DNA of 64,000 nt from Gloeotrichia echinulata CP02 (GTDB lineage Bacteria; Cyanobacteriota; Cyanobacteriia; Cyanobacteriales; Nostocaceae), in the NCBI GenBank assembly GCA_038087035.1, contig CP051187.1:4407001-4471000 (forward strand). The letters are read 5' to 3'. The position numbers and the translations under genes were made by a program. Positions 9,623-19,046 of this stretch are shown one piece after another (position 1 is the stretch's first letter; every line of letters starts with the position of its first letter). The notes beneath the pieces are model-generated. The model worked only from the letters and a program-made list of their open reading frames with translations. It was not told the origin of the DNA and searched no databases.

Positions 9623-12600
9623 ATGACACAGACTCCCTCAAAACCTGATCAAGCAACCTTGATGAAAGATGCCTTAAATCAGCTTAGGGCAGTGAAAACT
9701 AAACTAAATGCCTTAGAAAAAGCTCAAACTGAACCCATTGCCATCGTGGGGATGAGTTGTCGTTTTCCCAGTGGTGCCAATTCTCCTGAAGCTTTCTGGG
9801 AATTATTGCAGTCAGGAACGGATGGAATTACCGAGATTCCCCCTCAACGCTGGAATATTGATGATTATTATGATCCGAAACCCGATGCCAAAGGTAAGGT
9901 CTATACTCGTCACGGAGGCTTTTTAAATCAACCGATTGATCAATTTGATGCTGACTTTTTTGGTCTTTCTGCTAGAGAAACGGAACAAACAGATCCCCAA
10001 CAAAGGTTACTCTTAGAAGTTGCTTGGGAAGCATTTGAACAAGGAGGAATCTCACCATTAGATTTACGAGGAAGTCAAACAGGGGTTTTTATTGGCATGA
10101 TGACCCAAGATTACTCCGATTTTAGCCAAAATCCTGAACTTATTGACCTTTATACGGGAACCGGAAATGCCATCAGTGTGGCGGCTGGACGGTTATCCTA
10201 TCTTTTTGGTTTTCATGGACCCGCCTTAACTGTCGATACTGCTTGCGCCTCTTCTTTAGTTTCTGTTCATTTGGCTTGTCAGAGTTTACGCAACTCAGAG
10301 TGTGACATAGCTTTAGCCGGAGGAGTCAATTTAATGCTAACTCCCTTGGTGAGCATTATGGAATCCCGCGCTCAAATGTTATCTCCTGATGGACGCTGTA
10401 AAACCTTTGATAGTTCAGCAAATGGCTATGTGAGAGGAGAAGGTTGTGGAGTAATTATTTTAAAACGTTTATCTGCTGCTATTGAAAATAATAATCATAT
10501 TTTAGGCTTAATTAGAGGGTCTGCTGTTAATCATGGAGGCGCGAGTAGTGGTTTAACGGTTCCTAATCAAGTAGCCCAAGAACAACTGATTCGTCAAGCC
10601 TTGAAGAATGCCAAGGTTGAACCAGAAAATGTCAGTTATATTGAAGCCCACGGTACTGGAACATCTCTGGGAGATCCCATTGAATTAGGGGCATTGTCAA
10701 CAGTTTTTGCTACAAATCCTCATCCGTTGTTCGTGGGATCTGTCAAAACCAATATTGGACATTTAGAAGGTGCTGCGGGAATTGCTGGACTAATCAAAGT
10801 GATTTTATGCTTGCAACATCAAAAAATTCCCCCTCATCTTCACTTTCATAACCCTAACCCTCATGTAGACTGGGATAGCCAAAAGATTAAAATCCCCACC
10901 CAAATCCTGCCTTGGGTATCCCATAATCAGTATCGATTAGCAGGAGTCAGTTCCTTTGGCTTAAACGGGACTAATGCACATATTATCGTCGAAGAATTTC
11001 AACCAGAAGAAAACACGCCCCCTGCTTCTATAGTTCCTGGTAAATATCTCTTCACCCTTTCTGCTAAAACTGAATCTGCGTTAGTTAAATTAGCTGAAAC
11101 CTACGCAGGTTATCTCAAAAATCAGCCCCATCTTTCTCTTGCGGATATTTGCCACACCAGCAATTTTAGTCGTTCTCAACTAAACCATCGTTTGGCTTGT
11201 GTCATATCTACTCAGCAAGAACTTCAAGAACATTTGACAGAATTTGCTGACCATAATCCTTCTGTTGTCATCCAACAAGGTTATACCAACGGTAAAAAAC
11301 GGTCAAAAATTGCCTTTCTGTTGACGGGACAAGGTTCTCAATATCTTGGCATGGGACAAGAACTCTATCAGTCCTATCCCTTGTTTCGTGAAATTCTGGA
11401 TTACTGTGATGCTATTTTAAGTGAATACTGGGATTTTTCTTTACTAGACTTAATTTATCCGCAAAAATCAGACGAAATATCTGAAAATCGCTTAAATCGA
11501 ACCTGTTATACTCAACCTGCTCTATTTGCCATTGAATACGCCCTCGTACAACTATGGCAATCCTGGGGAATTATGCCCCAGGGTGTGATGGGGCATAGTT
11601 TAGGGGAATATGTGGCGGCTTGTGTAGCAGGGGTGTTTAGTTTAGAAGATGGCTTAAAATTAGTCGTCCATCGAGCAAAATTGATGGATTCTGTGCAGCA
11701 ATCTGGCTCAATGATCGTTGTATCTGCTTCAGAAGTTGAGATAGAACCTCTAATTGCTGACTATCCGACAACCGTTGCGATCGCAGCGATCAATGGGGAG
11801 AACAATATTGTCCTTTCGGGTGCATCCTCGGACATTGAAGCTATTGTCACTAAGCTAGAGGGCAAAGATATCAAAATTACTCAGCTTAAGGTGTCGCAAG
11901 CCTTCCATTCCCCCCTCATGGAAGAAATTTTAGGAGAATTTCATCAAATTGCCCGTACCATTACCTATCATTCCCCCCAACTTCCCTTAATCTCCAATGT
12001 CACCGGCAAACTGATCAAGTCAGAAATCCAAACCCCAGACTATTGGTGTCGTCATCTGCGTTCTACGGTTCGCTTTGCTGATGGCTTAAAAACTTTATTA
12101 GATAAGGGATATGAGGTTTTAATTGAATGTAGTTGCCATCCCGTTTTATTGGGAATGGGACGCTCAATAGATCCTTCAAGCGATCGCCTATGGTTGCCTA
12201 GTTTACGACGAAATAATCCCGACCTACAACAACTGTTGCAGAGTGTTGCCCAGCTTTATGTTCAAGGTATTGATATCAATTGGCAAGGGATCATGGTTAA
12301 CTCAGCAAGTAAACTTTGCACCTTACCAACTTACCCCTTTGAAAAGTCTAGTTATTGGCTAAAAATAGCTGATAATTACCTTGATTCACGGAATTTATCT
12401 TTAATTAGTCAACCCCTAACTCAAGCGCAGCAGTTAGCCGAGACGGGAGAGTTCACTCCAGAAGAGGTAAAGTTATTGCCAAAACTGCTGGAATATTTGG
12501 CTAAAATCAGATCTAAGTCTTCAGATGCTCCAAAATCCTCTAAATCTAATCATTCTTCCCCTAAACTCTCTATAGATTCCCTTTTAGCCAGTCCCTCCAA

Positions 12601-13687
12601 TGAACGGTTAGAAAAGTTAGAAAACTATTTAACCCGTGTTTTAGGACAAATTACGGGATCATCGAAGATTAAACTGGATAAAACTCAGCCTCTATCTAGT
12701 CTGGGACTTGATTCTCTCATGGCCACTGAATTACGACGGAAGATGGAGGCAGATTTAAAAATCACCGTGCCAGTAGAATATTTAGCTGGATTGAGTGTTA
12801 ATCAGTTTTTACCACAAGTCTTGGGATTAATTTTCCAAGATACTCAAATTGCTTCAACTCCTAAAGTCTCAGTGAAACAGAGACTAAAAAAAGGCAAGAA
12901 AGTCGCAAAAGTAGAAAATATTTCCACAGATCCAAACCTTTGGATTATTCGCACAAACATTAATCCTAATACCAAAATACGCCTGTTCTGTTTCCCTTTT
13001 GCGGGAGGATCTGCATCCTCATTCCAAACTTGGGTGAATCATTGTCCATCGCAAATTGAACTCTGTAGAATTCAGTTACCGGGACGAGAAAATCGCATTC
13101 AAGAAACCCCAATTACCTCTCTCAAATCTCTAATTAACCAATTAACTCCTGTCATCAAGCCCTATTTAGATCAACCTTATGCCTTTTTTGGTCACAGCAT
13201 GGGGGCATTAATTAGTTTTGAATTAACTAGAGAATTAGCTAAACATCAGCAAAGAATGCCCCAACATTTATTTATGTCGGGATTTCGCTCACCTCAACTT
13301 CCTAACGCAGATTTGCCTATTCACCGCCTTGCTGATCAGCTATTTTTAGATGCTTTACGCCGCTATCAAGGAACACCAGAAACGGTGTTAAATAATTCAG
13401 ATTTAATGGCAGTTTATCTACCCATATTACGGGCAGACTTTAAACTAATAGAAACCTATTTTTATCGTCAAGATCATCCCTTGAATTGTCCCATTACTGT
13501 CTTAGGAGGTTGTAATGATACCAAGGTTTCTCAAGCTGAAATTGAACAATGGCAAATACAAACCAATCAACAATTTACTTTGCATTTATTATCGGGGGGA
13601 CATTTCTTTATAAATCAACATACTGAAATAATTCTGCAAATGATCGCCCAAACTCTTCTCAACTTTTCTGAACAAATAACTGCTTGA
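9623..13687 (+). CDS. Type I polyketide synthase, KS-AT-ACP-TE
   Basis: This is a 1354-residue terminal-type module. An N-terminal helical linker (about 1-35) suits docking with an upstream ACP protein. The KS has Cys208 in DTACASS, His343 in HGTGTS and His380 in NIGHLEGAAG. The AT has Ser659 in GHSLGEY; its selectivity motif is QAFHS (759-763) rather than HAFHS, still of malonyl type. The ACP has Ser1031 in LGLDSLM. A thioesterase (about 1115-1350) resembles stand-alone type II TEs (FPFAGGSASS, LPGREN) with Ser1192 in GHSMGA, Asp1299 and His1327 in GGHFF. There is no KR, DH or ER, so it should leave a beta-keto thioester. A cis TE followed by a downstream type III PKS leaves open which enzyme takes the chain. 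Confidence 0.95.
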   Translation: MTQTPSKPDQATLMKDALNQLRAVKTKLNALEKAQTEPIAIVGMSCRFPSGANSPEAFWELLQSGTDGITEIPPQRWNIDDYYDPKPDAKGKVYTRHGGFLNQPIDQFDADFFGLSARETEQTDPQQRLLLEVAWEAFEQGGISPLDLRGSQTGVFIGMMTQDYSDFSQNPELIDLYTGTGNAISVAAGRLSYLFGFHGPALTVDTACASSLVSVHLACQSLRNSECDIALAGGVNLMLTPLVSIMESRAQMLSPDGRCKTFDSSANGYVRGEGCGVIILKRLSAAIENNNHILGLIRGSAVNHGGASSGLTVPNQVAQEQLIRQALKNAKVEPENVSYIEAHGTGTSLGDPIELGALSTVFATNPHPLFVGSVKTNIGHLEGAAGIAGLIKVILCLQHQKIPPHLHFHNPNPHVDWDSQKIKIPTQILPWVSHNQYRLAGVSSFGLNGTNAHIIVEEFQPEENTPPASIVPGKYLFTLSAKTESALVKLAETYAGYLKNQPHLSLADICHTSNFSRSQLNHRLACVISTQQELQEHLTEFADHNPSVVIQQGYTNGKKRSKIAFLLTGQGSQYLGMGQELYQSYPLFREILDYCDAILSEYWDFSLLDLIYPQKSDEISENRLNRTCYTQPALFAIEYALVQLWQSWGIMPQGVMGHSLGEYVAACVAGVFSLEDGLKLVVHRAKLMDSVQQSGSMIVVSASEVEIEPLIADYPTTVAIAAINGENNIVLSGASSDIEAIVTKLEGKDIKITQLKVSQAFHSPLMEEILGEFHQIARTITYHSPQLPLISNVTGKLIKSEIQTPDYWCRHLRSTVRFADGLKTLLDKGYEVLIECSCHPVLLGMGRSIDPSSDRLWLPSLRRNNPDLQQLLQSVAQLYVQGIDINWQGIMVNSASKLCTLPTYPFEKSSYWLKIADNYLDSRNLSLISQPLTQAQQLAETGEFTPEEVKLLPKLLEYLAKIRSKSSDAPKSSKSNHSSPKLSIDSLLASPSNERLEKLENYLTRVLGQITGSSKIKLDKTQPLSSLGLDSLMATELRRKMEADLKITVPVEYLAGLSVNQFLPQVLGLIFQDTQIASTPKVSVKQRLKKGKKVAKVENISTDPNLWIIRTNINPNTKIRLFCFPFAGGSASSFQTWVNHCPSQIELCRIQLPGRENRIQETPITSLKSLINQLTPVIKPYLDQPYAFFGHSMGALISFELTRELAKHQQRMPQHLFMSGFRSPQLPNADLPIHRLADQLFLDALRRYQGTPETVLNNSDLMAVYLPILRADFKLIETYFYRQDHPLNCPITVLGGCNDTKVSQAEIEQWQIQTNQQFTLHLLSGGHFFINQHTEIILQMIAQTLLNFSEQITA

Positions 13688-13714
13688 GTTACACCTATCA
13701 AAAGAGGACAAAAC

Positions 13715-15034
13715 ATGACTTTAGATTACAAACACCAATACTGTATCATTGGGGCTGGCGCTGCGGGATTAGCTGCCGCTAGAGCTTTAAGTAAAGCCAA
13801 GATTCCCTTTAACGTAATTGAATATGCTCAGGATGTTGGGGGAATTTGGATTTATGATCGTGATGATAGTCCAATGTATAAAAACACCCATTTAATTGGA
13901 CATAAAACAACCCAGCCTTTTTCGGATTTTCCGATGCCTGATCATTATCCTGATTATCCAAATCATCGTTTAGTTTATCAATATCTCCAAGATTACGCCC
14001 GTCATTTTGGGTTATATGATCACATTGAATTTGAGATAGCTGTTAAGCAAGTTGAAAAAGCAGGTAGCTTTTGGGATATCACCTTGAGCAATGGAGAAAC
14101 AAGACGCTATAAAGGGGTATTAATTGCCAGTGGTTATCACAATAAACCCAATATTCCTCAATTCCCTGGTGACTTTTCAGGAGATATATTACACTCCAAA
14201 GACTATGATGATCCTCTCCAATTAAGTGATAAAATAGTTTTGGTTGTAGGAGCAGGACAATCAGCTATGGATTTAGTGGTAGAAGCTGCTATTAATGGAC
14301 GTAAAACCTTCCATAGTACACGCCGTGGATTCTTATGTATGCCCAAATTTTTATTTGGCTTACCTCCGGAATGGGTCATGATTAACACCCCGATAATGAA
14401 TATGATTCCGGCTCAAGAACACATGAAAATGATGTCATTTTTATCTCCAATTACGCTATTTTTGCAAGGAGTTAACTTAAAAAAATACAACATTCCTACT
14501 AATTGCAAAAGTAATGGCTTAATCATTCCCAATAGTGACCAACAAATTTACCGTTACTATGTTCATGGAGATGTGACCCATAAGCCTAATATTCAAAAAA
14601 TGGCTGACAAAAAAGTATTTTTTGAAGATGGCACAAGTGAAGAAATTGATGTTATAATTTATGCTACAGGTTATAAAGTTGAATTTCCCTTTATTGACAA
14701 ACTGGCCTTAAATTGGGAAGAAGGTAAACCTCATCCTAATCTCTACATGAATGTTTTTCATCCCGATGAAAACAACCTATTTGTGATTGGGATGGTACAT
14801 CCGACGGGAACACATTGGCGTGTTTTTGAAGAACAAAGTCAATTAGTAGCTGCTTATCTTAAGGCTCAAGATAAAAATTCTCGTTTTGCTAAAAAATTTG
14901 AATCCCTTAAAAATCAGCTAAAAACAGTTTTGCCCTCAGAAAGTAAATCCCATAGCGGAACTCATTCTCTTGTTATTGACAAACTGGGTTATATGCGACA
15001 AGCAAAACAACTAGCTAAAAAATTATTAGCTTAA
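13715..15034 (+). CDS. Class B flavin monooxygenase (FMO type)
   Basis: This FAD/NADPH monooxygenase has 439 residues. The N-terminal FAD-binding GxGxxG lies in IIGAGAAGLAAARAL, the NADPH-binding glycine motif in VVGAGQSAMDL, and ATGYK marks the C-terminal FMO region. The fingerprint FSGDILHSKDY fits FxGxxxHxxx(F/Y) of flavin-containing monooxygenases; Baeyer-Villiger enzymes usually end this motif in Trp. It begins 27 bp after the PKS-TE gene behind a GAGGA ribosome binding site, so it is probably co-translated. In this cluster it may hydroxylate the polyketide or ring product; the site is unknown. Confidence 0.9.
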   Translation: MTLDYKHQYCIIGAGAAGLAAARALSKAKIPFNVIEYAQDVGGIWIYDRDDSPMYKNTHLIGHKTTQPFSDFPMPDHYPDYPNHRLVYQYLQDYARHFGLYDHIEFEIAVKQVEKAGSFWDITLSNGETRRYKGVLIASGYHNKPNIPQFPGDFSGDILHSKDYDDPLQLSDKIVLVVGAGQSAMDLVVEAAINGRKTFHSTRRGFLCMPKFLFGLPPEWVMINTPIMNMIPAQEHMKMMSFLSPITLFLQGVNLKKYNIPTNCKSNGLIIPNSDQQIYRYYVHGDVTHKPNIQKMADKKVFFEDGTSEEIDVIIYATGYKVEFPFIDKLALNWEEGKPHPNLYMNVFHPDENNLFVIGMVHPTGTHWRVFEEQSQLVAAYLKAQDKNSRFAKKFESLKNQLKTVLPSESKSHSGTHSLVIDKLGYMRQAKQLAKKLLA

Positions 15035-15104
15035 GTAGACATCGTTTTTAGTAATAGATTGCTGATTAATCAAACACCAAGATTTCTGGTTTCGGACAAT
15101 AAAA

Positions 15105-16280
15105 ATGACTTACATTATTGAGACGGCAACTGGCTTTCCTAATCATTACTATTCCCAAGAAATCCTAGAAGCAAATATTCGTAATCATTGCGCTAACATT
15201 ATTCGTGAATATTGCCAAGAAAATAACCTGGATTTTACTGAACAAACCTTCTTTGACCTAGAGCAAGTTAATCGTTTTTTCAGTAATGTCAAAATTAATG
15301 GGCGATACTTTACCATTCCCCTTGATGATTTTGATCCAGATGAACCACCAGGTATCGCTGAACCCTTTAGGGCTATGGTCGATAGAACAATGGATTTAGT
15401 TGAATCTACTGTCAGTGATCTGCTCAAAAAAGCGGATATTTCTCCAAAAGACATTTCCCATATCACCTCTGTTAGCGTTCTTCCTGCAGTCCCTTCAATG
15501 GAGGGATTGCTCCTAAACCGCATCGATTTTCCCTTAAACGTCAAACGAGCAGCCTTATCAGGAGTAGGTTGTTTAGGAGGAGCGCAGGGGTTAGCACGGG
15601 TGACGGACTATCTTGATGGGCATCCCACCGAAGTGGCAATTTTGTTTACCACTGATCCCTCATCTGGACTTTGGCAAGGATCAATTCACAGTGATTTAAC
15701 AGAATTATTGTGGGAATTACCTGAAGATACCTCTCAATATAGCAATGTCATCATGACCTTAGTGGTGGCTGCTTTATTCGGTGATGGGGTAGGAGCAGTT
15801 CTGTTAGCAGGAGATGAACATCCTTTAGTGAAGCAGGGTCAAGTAAAACTCAAGGTTTTAGGGACTCAATCACTTTTACTGTCTCATACCGAGAATTTAA
15901 TGGCATTACCTTTAACCGACTATGGTTTTCGCCAAATTTTACGTCCTGAAGTCTCCGATTACGTCAAAGGAGGAGTCAGAAAAGCCGTTGAATCCCTACT
16001 GGAAGAACAGGGCGTTAAACTTGATCAAATCTCTTGTTGGATGGTACATCCAGGGGGTCCGAAGATTCTTGATGCAGTAATTGAAGAATTTAACCTAGAA
16101 TCAGATGCTCTACAGGTTAGTTGGGATGTTTTAGGGAAAATTGGCAATATTGCTTCAGCTACTATTCTCTGCATTCTTGATGAAACCCTATCTCGTCAAC
16201 AACACCCTAGTGGTTCCTATGGATTGATGATTTCTATGGGTCCTGGATTCGCTCTAGAGGCTATTCTAGTCCAATTTTAA
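15105..16280 (+). CDS. Type III polyketide synthase
   Basis: This 391-residue chalcone-synthase-fold enzyme has a complete triad: Cys156 in GVGCLGGAQG, His315 in MVHPGGPK and Asn348 in KIGNIASAT, followed by LDETL and a C-terminal GPGFALEAILV. GVGCLGG and HPGGPK resemble bacterial alkylresorcinol and alkylpyrone synthases. KAS III was considered, but the HPGG motif and the Cys/His/Asn spacing favour type III PKS. Such enzymes extend a CoA- or ACP-bound fatty acyl starter with malonyl-CoA and cyclise it to resorcinol or pyrone. The gene 11 bp downstream is an ICMT-like methyltransferase, the arrangement of phenolic-lipid operons such as srsAB. Here it probably builds the aromatic head group on the PKS-derived chain. 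Confidence 0.9.
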   Translation: MTYIIETATGFPNHYYSQEILEANIRNHCANIIREYCQENNLDFTEQTFFDLEQVNRFFSNVKINGRYFTIPLDDFDPDEPPGIAEPFRAMVDRTMDLVESTVSDLLKKADISPKDISHITSVSVLPAVPSMEGLLLNRIDFPLNVKRAALSGVGCLGGAQGLARVTDYLDGHPTEVAILFTTDPSSGLWQGSIHSDLTELLWELPEDTSQYSNVIMTLVVAALFGDGVGAVLLAGDEHPLVKQGQVKLKVLGTQSLLLSHTENLMALPLTDYGFRQILRPEVSDYVKGGVRKAVESLLEEQGVKLDQISCWMVHPGGPKILDAVIEEFNLESDALQVSWDVLGKIGNIASATILCILDETLSRQQHPSGSYGLMISMGPGFALEAILVQF

Positions 16281-16291
16281 GGATTTTTACC

Positions 16292-16897
16292 ATGTTAAGC
16301 CAAATATCGTTTATTGCACTTATTTTCTACATTATTGTGCAGCGCGTTCGTGTGACTCGTCTGAGTAAGCAAAATATGACCAAAGTCTTGGAAAATGGTG
16401 GCAAACTACATAGTTCTAACTATGTGGGATTTGTCAAGATTTTTCAATCTAGCTGGATGTTGTGTATGATTGCGGAAGTTTATCTCTTGGATAGACCATT
16501 TATTCCGGCTTTAGGCATATTTTCCATCATTGCCACCTTCTGCGCCCAAAGCTTGCGCTATTCCTCTATTCGGGCTTTAGGCGATCGCTGGATTCATAAA
16601 GTGGTCACTGTCCCTGGTACTCCCGTGATTGACAAGGGTATTTACCAGTATATTCGTCATCCGAACTGGTGCGCCATGATGACTGAATTGGCTGTTGTTC
16701 CCTTATTTCATACAGCCTATCTGACAGCAATTGTCTTTACTTTAATTAACGGTTGGTTAATGACGCAACGTGTTCCCGCCGAAGAGGAAGCCTTAATTGA
16801 GGATACCAATTATCAAGAAGTTTTTGCCAACCGGCCTCGTTTCATTCCGACTTTTAGCTCAATTTTTTCTAGAAATGAGCAAACTGTTCAAAGTTAA
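16292..16897 (+). CDS. ICMT-like integral membrane methyltransferase
   Basis: This 201-residue membrane protein of the isoprenylcysteine carboxyl methyltransferase superfamily has hydrophobic segments near 1-20, 45-90 and 135-155 and the family signature GIYQYIRHPNW followed by RVPAEEEAL. AAGGA precedes the ATG, and the start lies 11 bp after the type III PKS stop, so coupling is likely. In streptomycete phenolic-lipid operons a relative (SrsB) O-methylates the resorcinol hydroxyl; the same job is inferred here. It could instead methylate a carboxylate or quinone hydroxyl. Confidence 0.85.
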   Translation: MLSQISFIALIFYIIVQRVRVTRLSKQNMTKVLENGGKLHSSNYVGFVKIFQSSWMLCMIAEVYLLDRPFIPALGIFSIIATFCAQSLRYSSIRALGDRWIHKVVTVPGTPVIDKGIYQYIRHPNWCAMMTELAVVPLFHTAYLTAIVFTLINGWLMTQRVPAEEEALIEDTNYQEVFANRPRFIPTFSSIFSRNEQTVQS

Positions 16898-17153
16898 TTA
16901 GGGAGGAAGGAGCCAGAAGTCTCGGAGTCAGGATAATTTATTGAAGACTTGTTTTCAAGAGACAAAACAATAGGTTTTATCGCTGAAAATTTTCTTGAAT
17001 CTCCTCAAAACTTCTGTCTCCTCTATCGTTGTCCAAACTAGTAACTTTCTACAGATGAAATCGATTTATAACTTTATGTTAGAAGCTCTTTTATATGCAG
17101 CTTCATATTAAATTTCCATAAGCTTTGCAACTATTTATTAGACAAATAATACC

Positions 17154-18782
17154 ATGAATTATGTAATTTCTTCTGGTTCAACTGGTGAAAGTTTAGGTAA
17201 TGCCCTAACAGAATGGGAAAATTTATTAGGTTCAGAGTATGTTATTACTGATGCCAAAGAACGTCTAGAGGCTGAAACAGCTACTTATCAAACGACAGCT
17301 AAAATTCCTGCTATTATTCGTCCTGGCAATCGCGAAGATATCCAAGAATGTCTGAAAATTGCTAATCGATATCGAACTCCTATTTACCCGATTAGTACCG
17401 GAAAAAATTGGGGATACGGTTCTCGTGTTCCTACCTCAGATGGTTGTATTTTAATGGATTTGAGTCGTCTAAATCGTATTTTAGATTACAGTGAAACCTT
17501 AGCTTATGTCACAATTGAACCAGGCGTAACACAACGACAACTTTATGAGTTTTTACAAGAAAAAGGTAATAAATTACTCATGAGTGTGACAGGCAGTACC
17601 CCTGATTCAAGTCTAATTGGCAATATTATGGAAAGGGGAGAAGCCAAAGGTCCATTAGGTGATCGCTTTAATCATGTTTGTGGGATGGAAGTTGTTTTAC
17701 CTACTAGCGAGTGTATTCATACCGGATTTAATCGCTTTGAAAATCCCCAAGCTGGAGCGGTAAATCGTTGGGGAGTCGGACCTTATTTTGATGGACTTTT
17801 TACTCAATCTAATCTCGGCATTGTCACACAAATGACCTTGTGGTTAATACCCTATCCCAAGTATTTTCAAGCCTTTTTCTATAGTATTGACAAAGATAGT
17901 AATTTAGAGGCATTAATTGATGCTTTACGCCGTCTTAAATTAGAAGGAATAATCAAAACTACCTTTCACATTAATAATGATTACCGGATGTTGTCTATTC
18001 AACAACAATATCCTTGGCAAGAAACTCAAGAAAAAAGTCCCTTACCTGCTGATTTATTAGAACAATTAAGTCATCAATGGGGAGGAGGAGTTTGGATAGG
18101 TGAAGGAGCTTTATATTCAGCAACTCCTGAACAAGGAAAAGTAGAACGTAAATTGATTGCAAAAGCCCTCAAAGGAATCGTCAATAAATTAATGTTTTTT
18201 GACGCAAATAAATTTGAAATGGCTAAAAAATTAAGTCCGATTTTCAAAATATTTACTGGAGTTGAAATTAAAGATAAAGTGGATTTAATTTATAATAAAA
18301 ATCCGCAACGGGGAATGATTACAGAGAGAGTTTTACAAATGGCTTATTGGCGCAAAAAAACTCCTCCTAGCCCTAACTTTAACTTAGATGAAGATGGTTG
18401 TGGCATGATTTGGTGTGTTCCTGCTGTTCCATTTCAAGGGAATCACGTCAGAAAAGCCCTAGAAATTATTAGCAGTATTACTCAAAAATATGGCTTTGAA
18501 CCTAATATCGGAATGAACTGTGTTACTGCTCGGAATATTAATATTAATGCTACCATTTTTTATGATCGTTTAGTAGAAGGGGAAGATCAAAAAGCCTTAG
18601 ATTGTCATGATGAACTACTTCAAATTTTAATGGTTCAAGGCTATTATCCCTATCGCCTCAGTACTCAGTCAATGGATAGTTTACCTACTCCAAAAGATGA
18701 TTATCAGATATTTATGAGGAAAATTAAAGACAGTTTAGATCCTTATCGCATCCTCTCACCTGGTAGGTATGAATTTTCGTGA
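17154..18782 (+). CDS. VAO/p-cresol-methylhydroxylase family flavoprotein
   Basis: This flavoprotein oxidase or dehydrogenase has 542 residues. The N-terminal PCMH-type FAD domain (about 50-235) contains ISTGKNWGYGSRVP, YVTIEPGVTQRQLY and LIGNIMERGEAKGPLGDR, as in vanillyl-alcohol oxidase, eugenol oxidase and 4-cresol dehydrogenase; the rest matches the cap/substrate domain and ends in DPYRILSPGRYEF. Family members oxidise para-substituted phenols through a quinone methide. I could not decide from sequence whether FAD is covalently bound. A 256-bp gap without a gene precedes it, so it may have its own promoter. A phenol oxidase fits a cluster that makes a phenolic lipid. Confidence 0.88.
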   Translation: MNYVISSGSTGESLGNALTEWENLLGSEYVITDAKERLEAETATYQTTAKIPAIIRPGNREDIQECLKIANRYRTPIYPISTGKNWGYGSRVPTSDGCILMDLSRLNRILDYSETLAYVTIEPGVTQRQLYEFLQEKGNKLLMSVTGSTPDSSLIGNIMERGEAKGPLGDRFNHVCGMEVVLPTSECIHTGFNRFENPQAGAVNRWGVGPYFDGLFTQSNLGIVTQMTLWLIPYPKYFQAFFYSIDKDSNLEALIDALRRLKLEGIIKTTFHINNDYRMLSIQQQYPWQETQEKSPLPADLLEQLSHQWGGGVWIGEGALYSATPEQGKVERKLIAKALKGIVNKLMFFDANKFEMAKKLSPIFKIFTGVEIKDKVDLIYNKNPQRGMITERVLQMAYWRKKTPPSPNFNLDEDGCGMIWCVPAVPFQGNHVRKALEIISSITQKYGFEPNIGMNCVTARNININATIFYDRLVEGEDQKALDCHDELLQILMVQGYYPYRLSTQSMDSLPTPKDDYQIFMRKIKDSLDPYRILSPGRYEFS

Positions 18783-19046
18783 TACGAATTCAAGGTAATC
18801 ATAGAGGTCAAACTATAGCCTGACAAGCCTGCAAGCTGAACTTTTTGTTTACCTACCTGATTACCACCTCAAATCTTTTGGGAAATTTTTCCAAATCCTA
18901 TCTTTGTTCAAATTTGTATTAAGTTTATTTTCTGGTTGAATCCTAAATTGAGAAAGAACCTTTTACAGATCAATAAACAAAGTTTCTGTCACACCTGGAT
19001 TCAATTTGTAGACTACTTATTCAGTAACCCCTTAAATATTTCTCCC

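Noticed and set aside
13715..15034. Baeyer-Villiger monooxygenase
   Set aside because: The fingerprint ends in Tyr (FSGDILHSKDY), the FMO form, not the Trp of typical BVMOs; ring-oxygen insertion cannot be excluded but is not supported.
15105..16280. Annotation as 3-oxoacyl-ACP synthase III
   Set aside because: HPGGPK and the Cys156/His315/Asn348 spacing fit type III PKS better than FabH.
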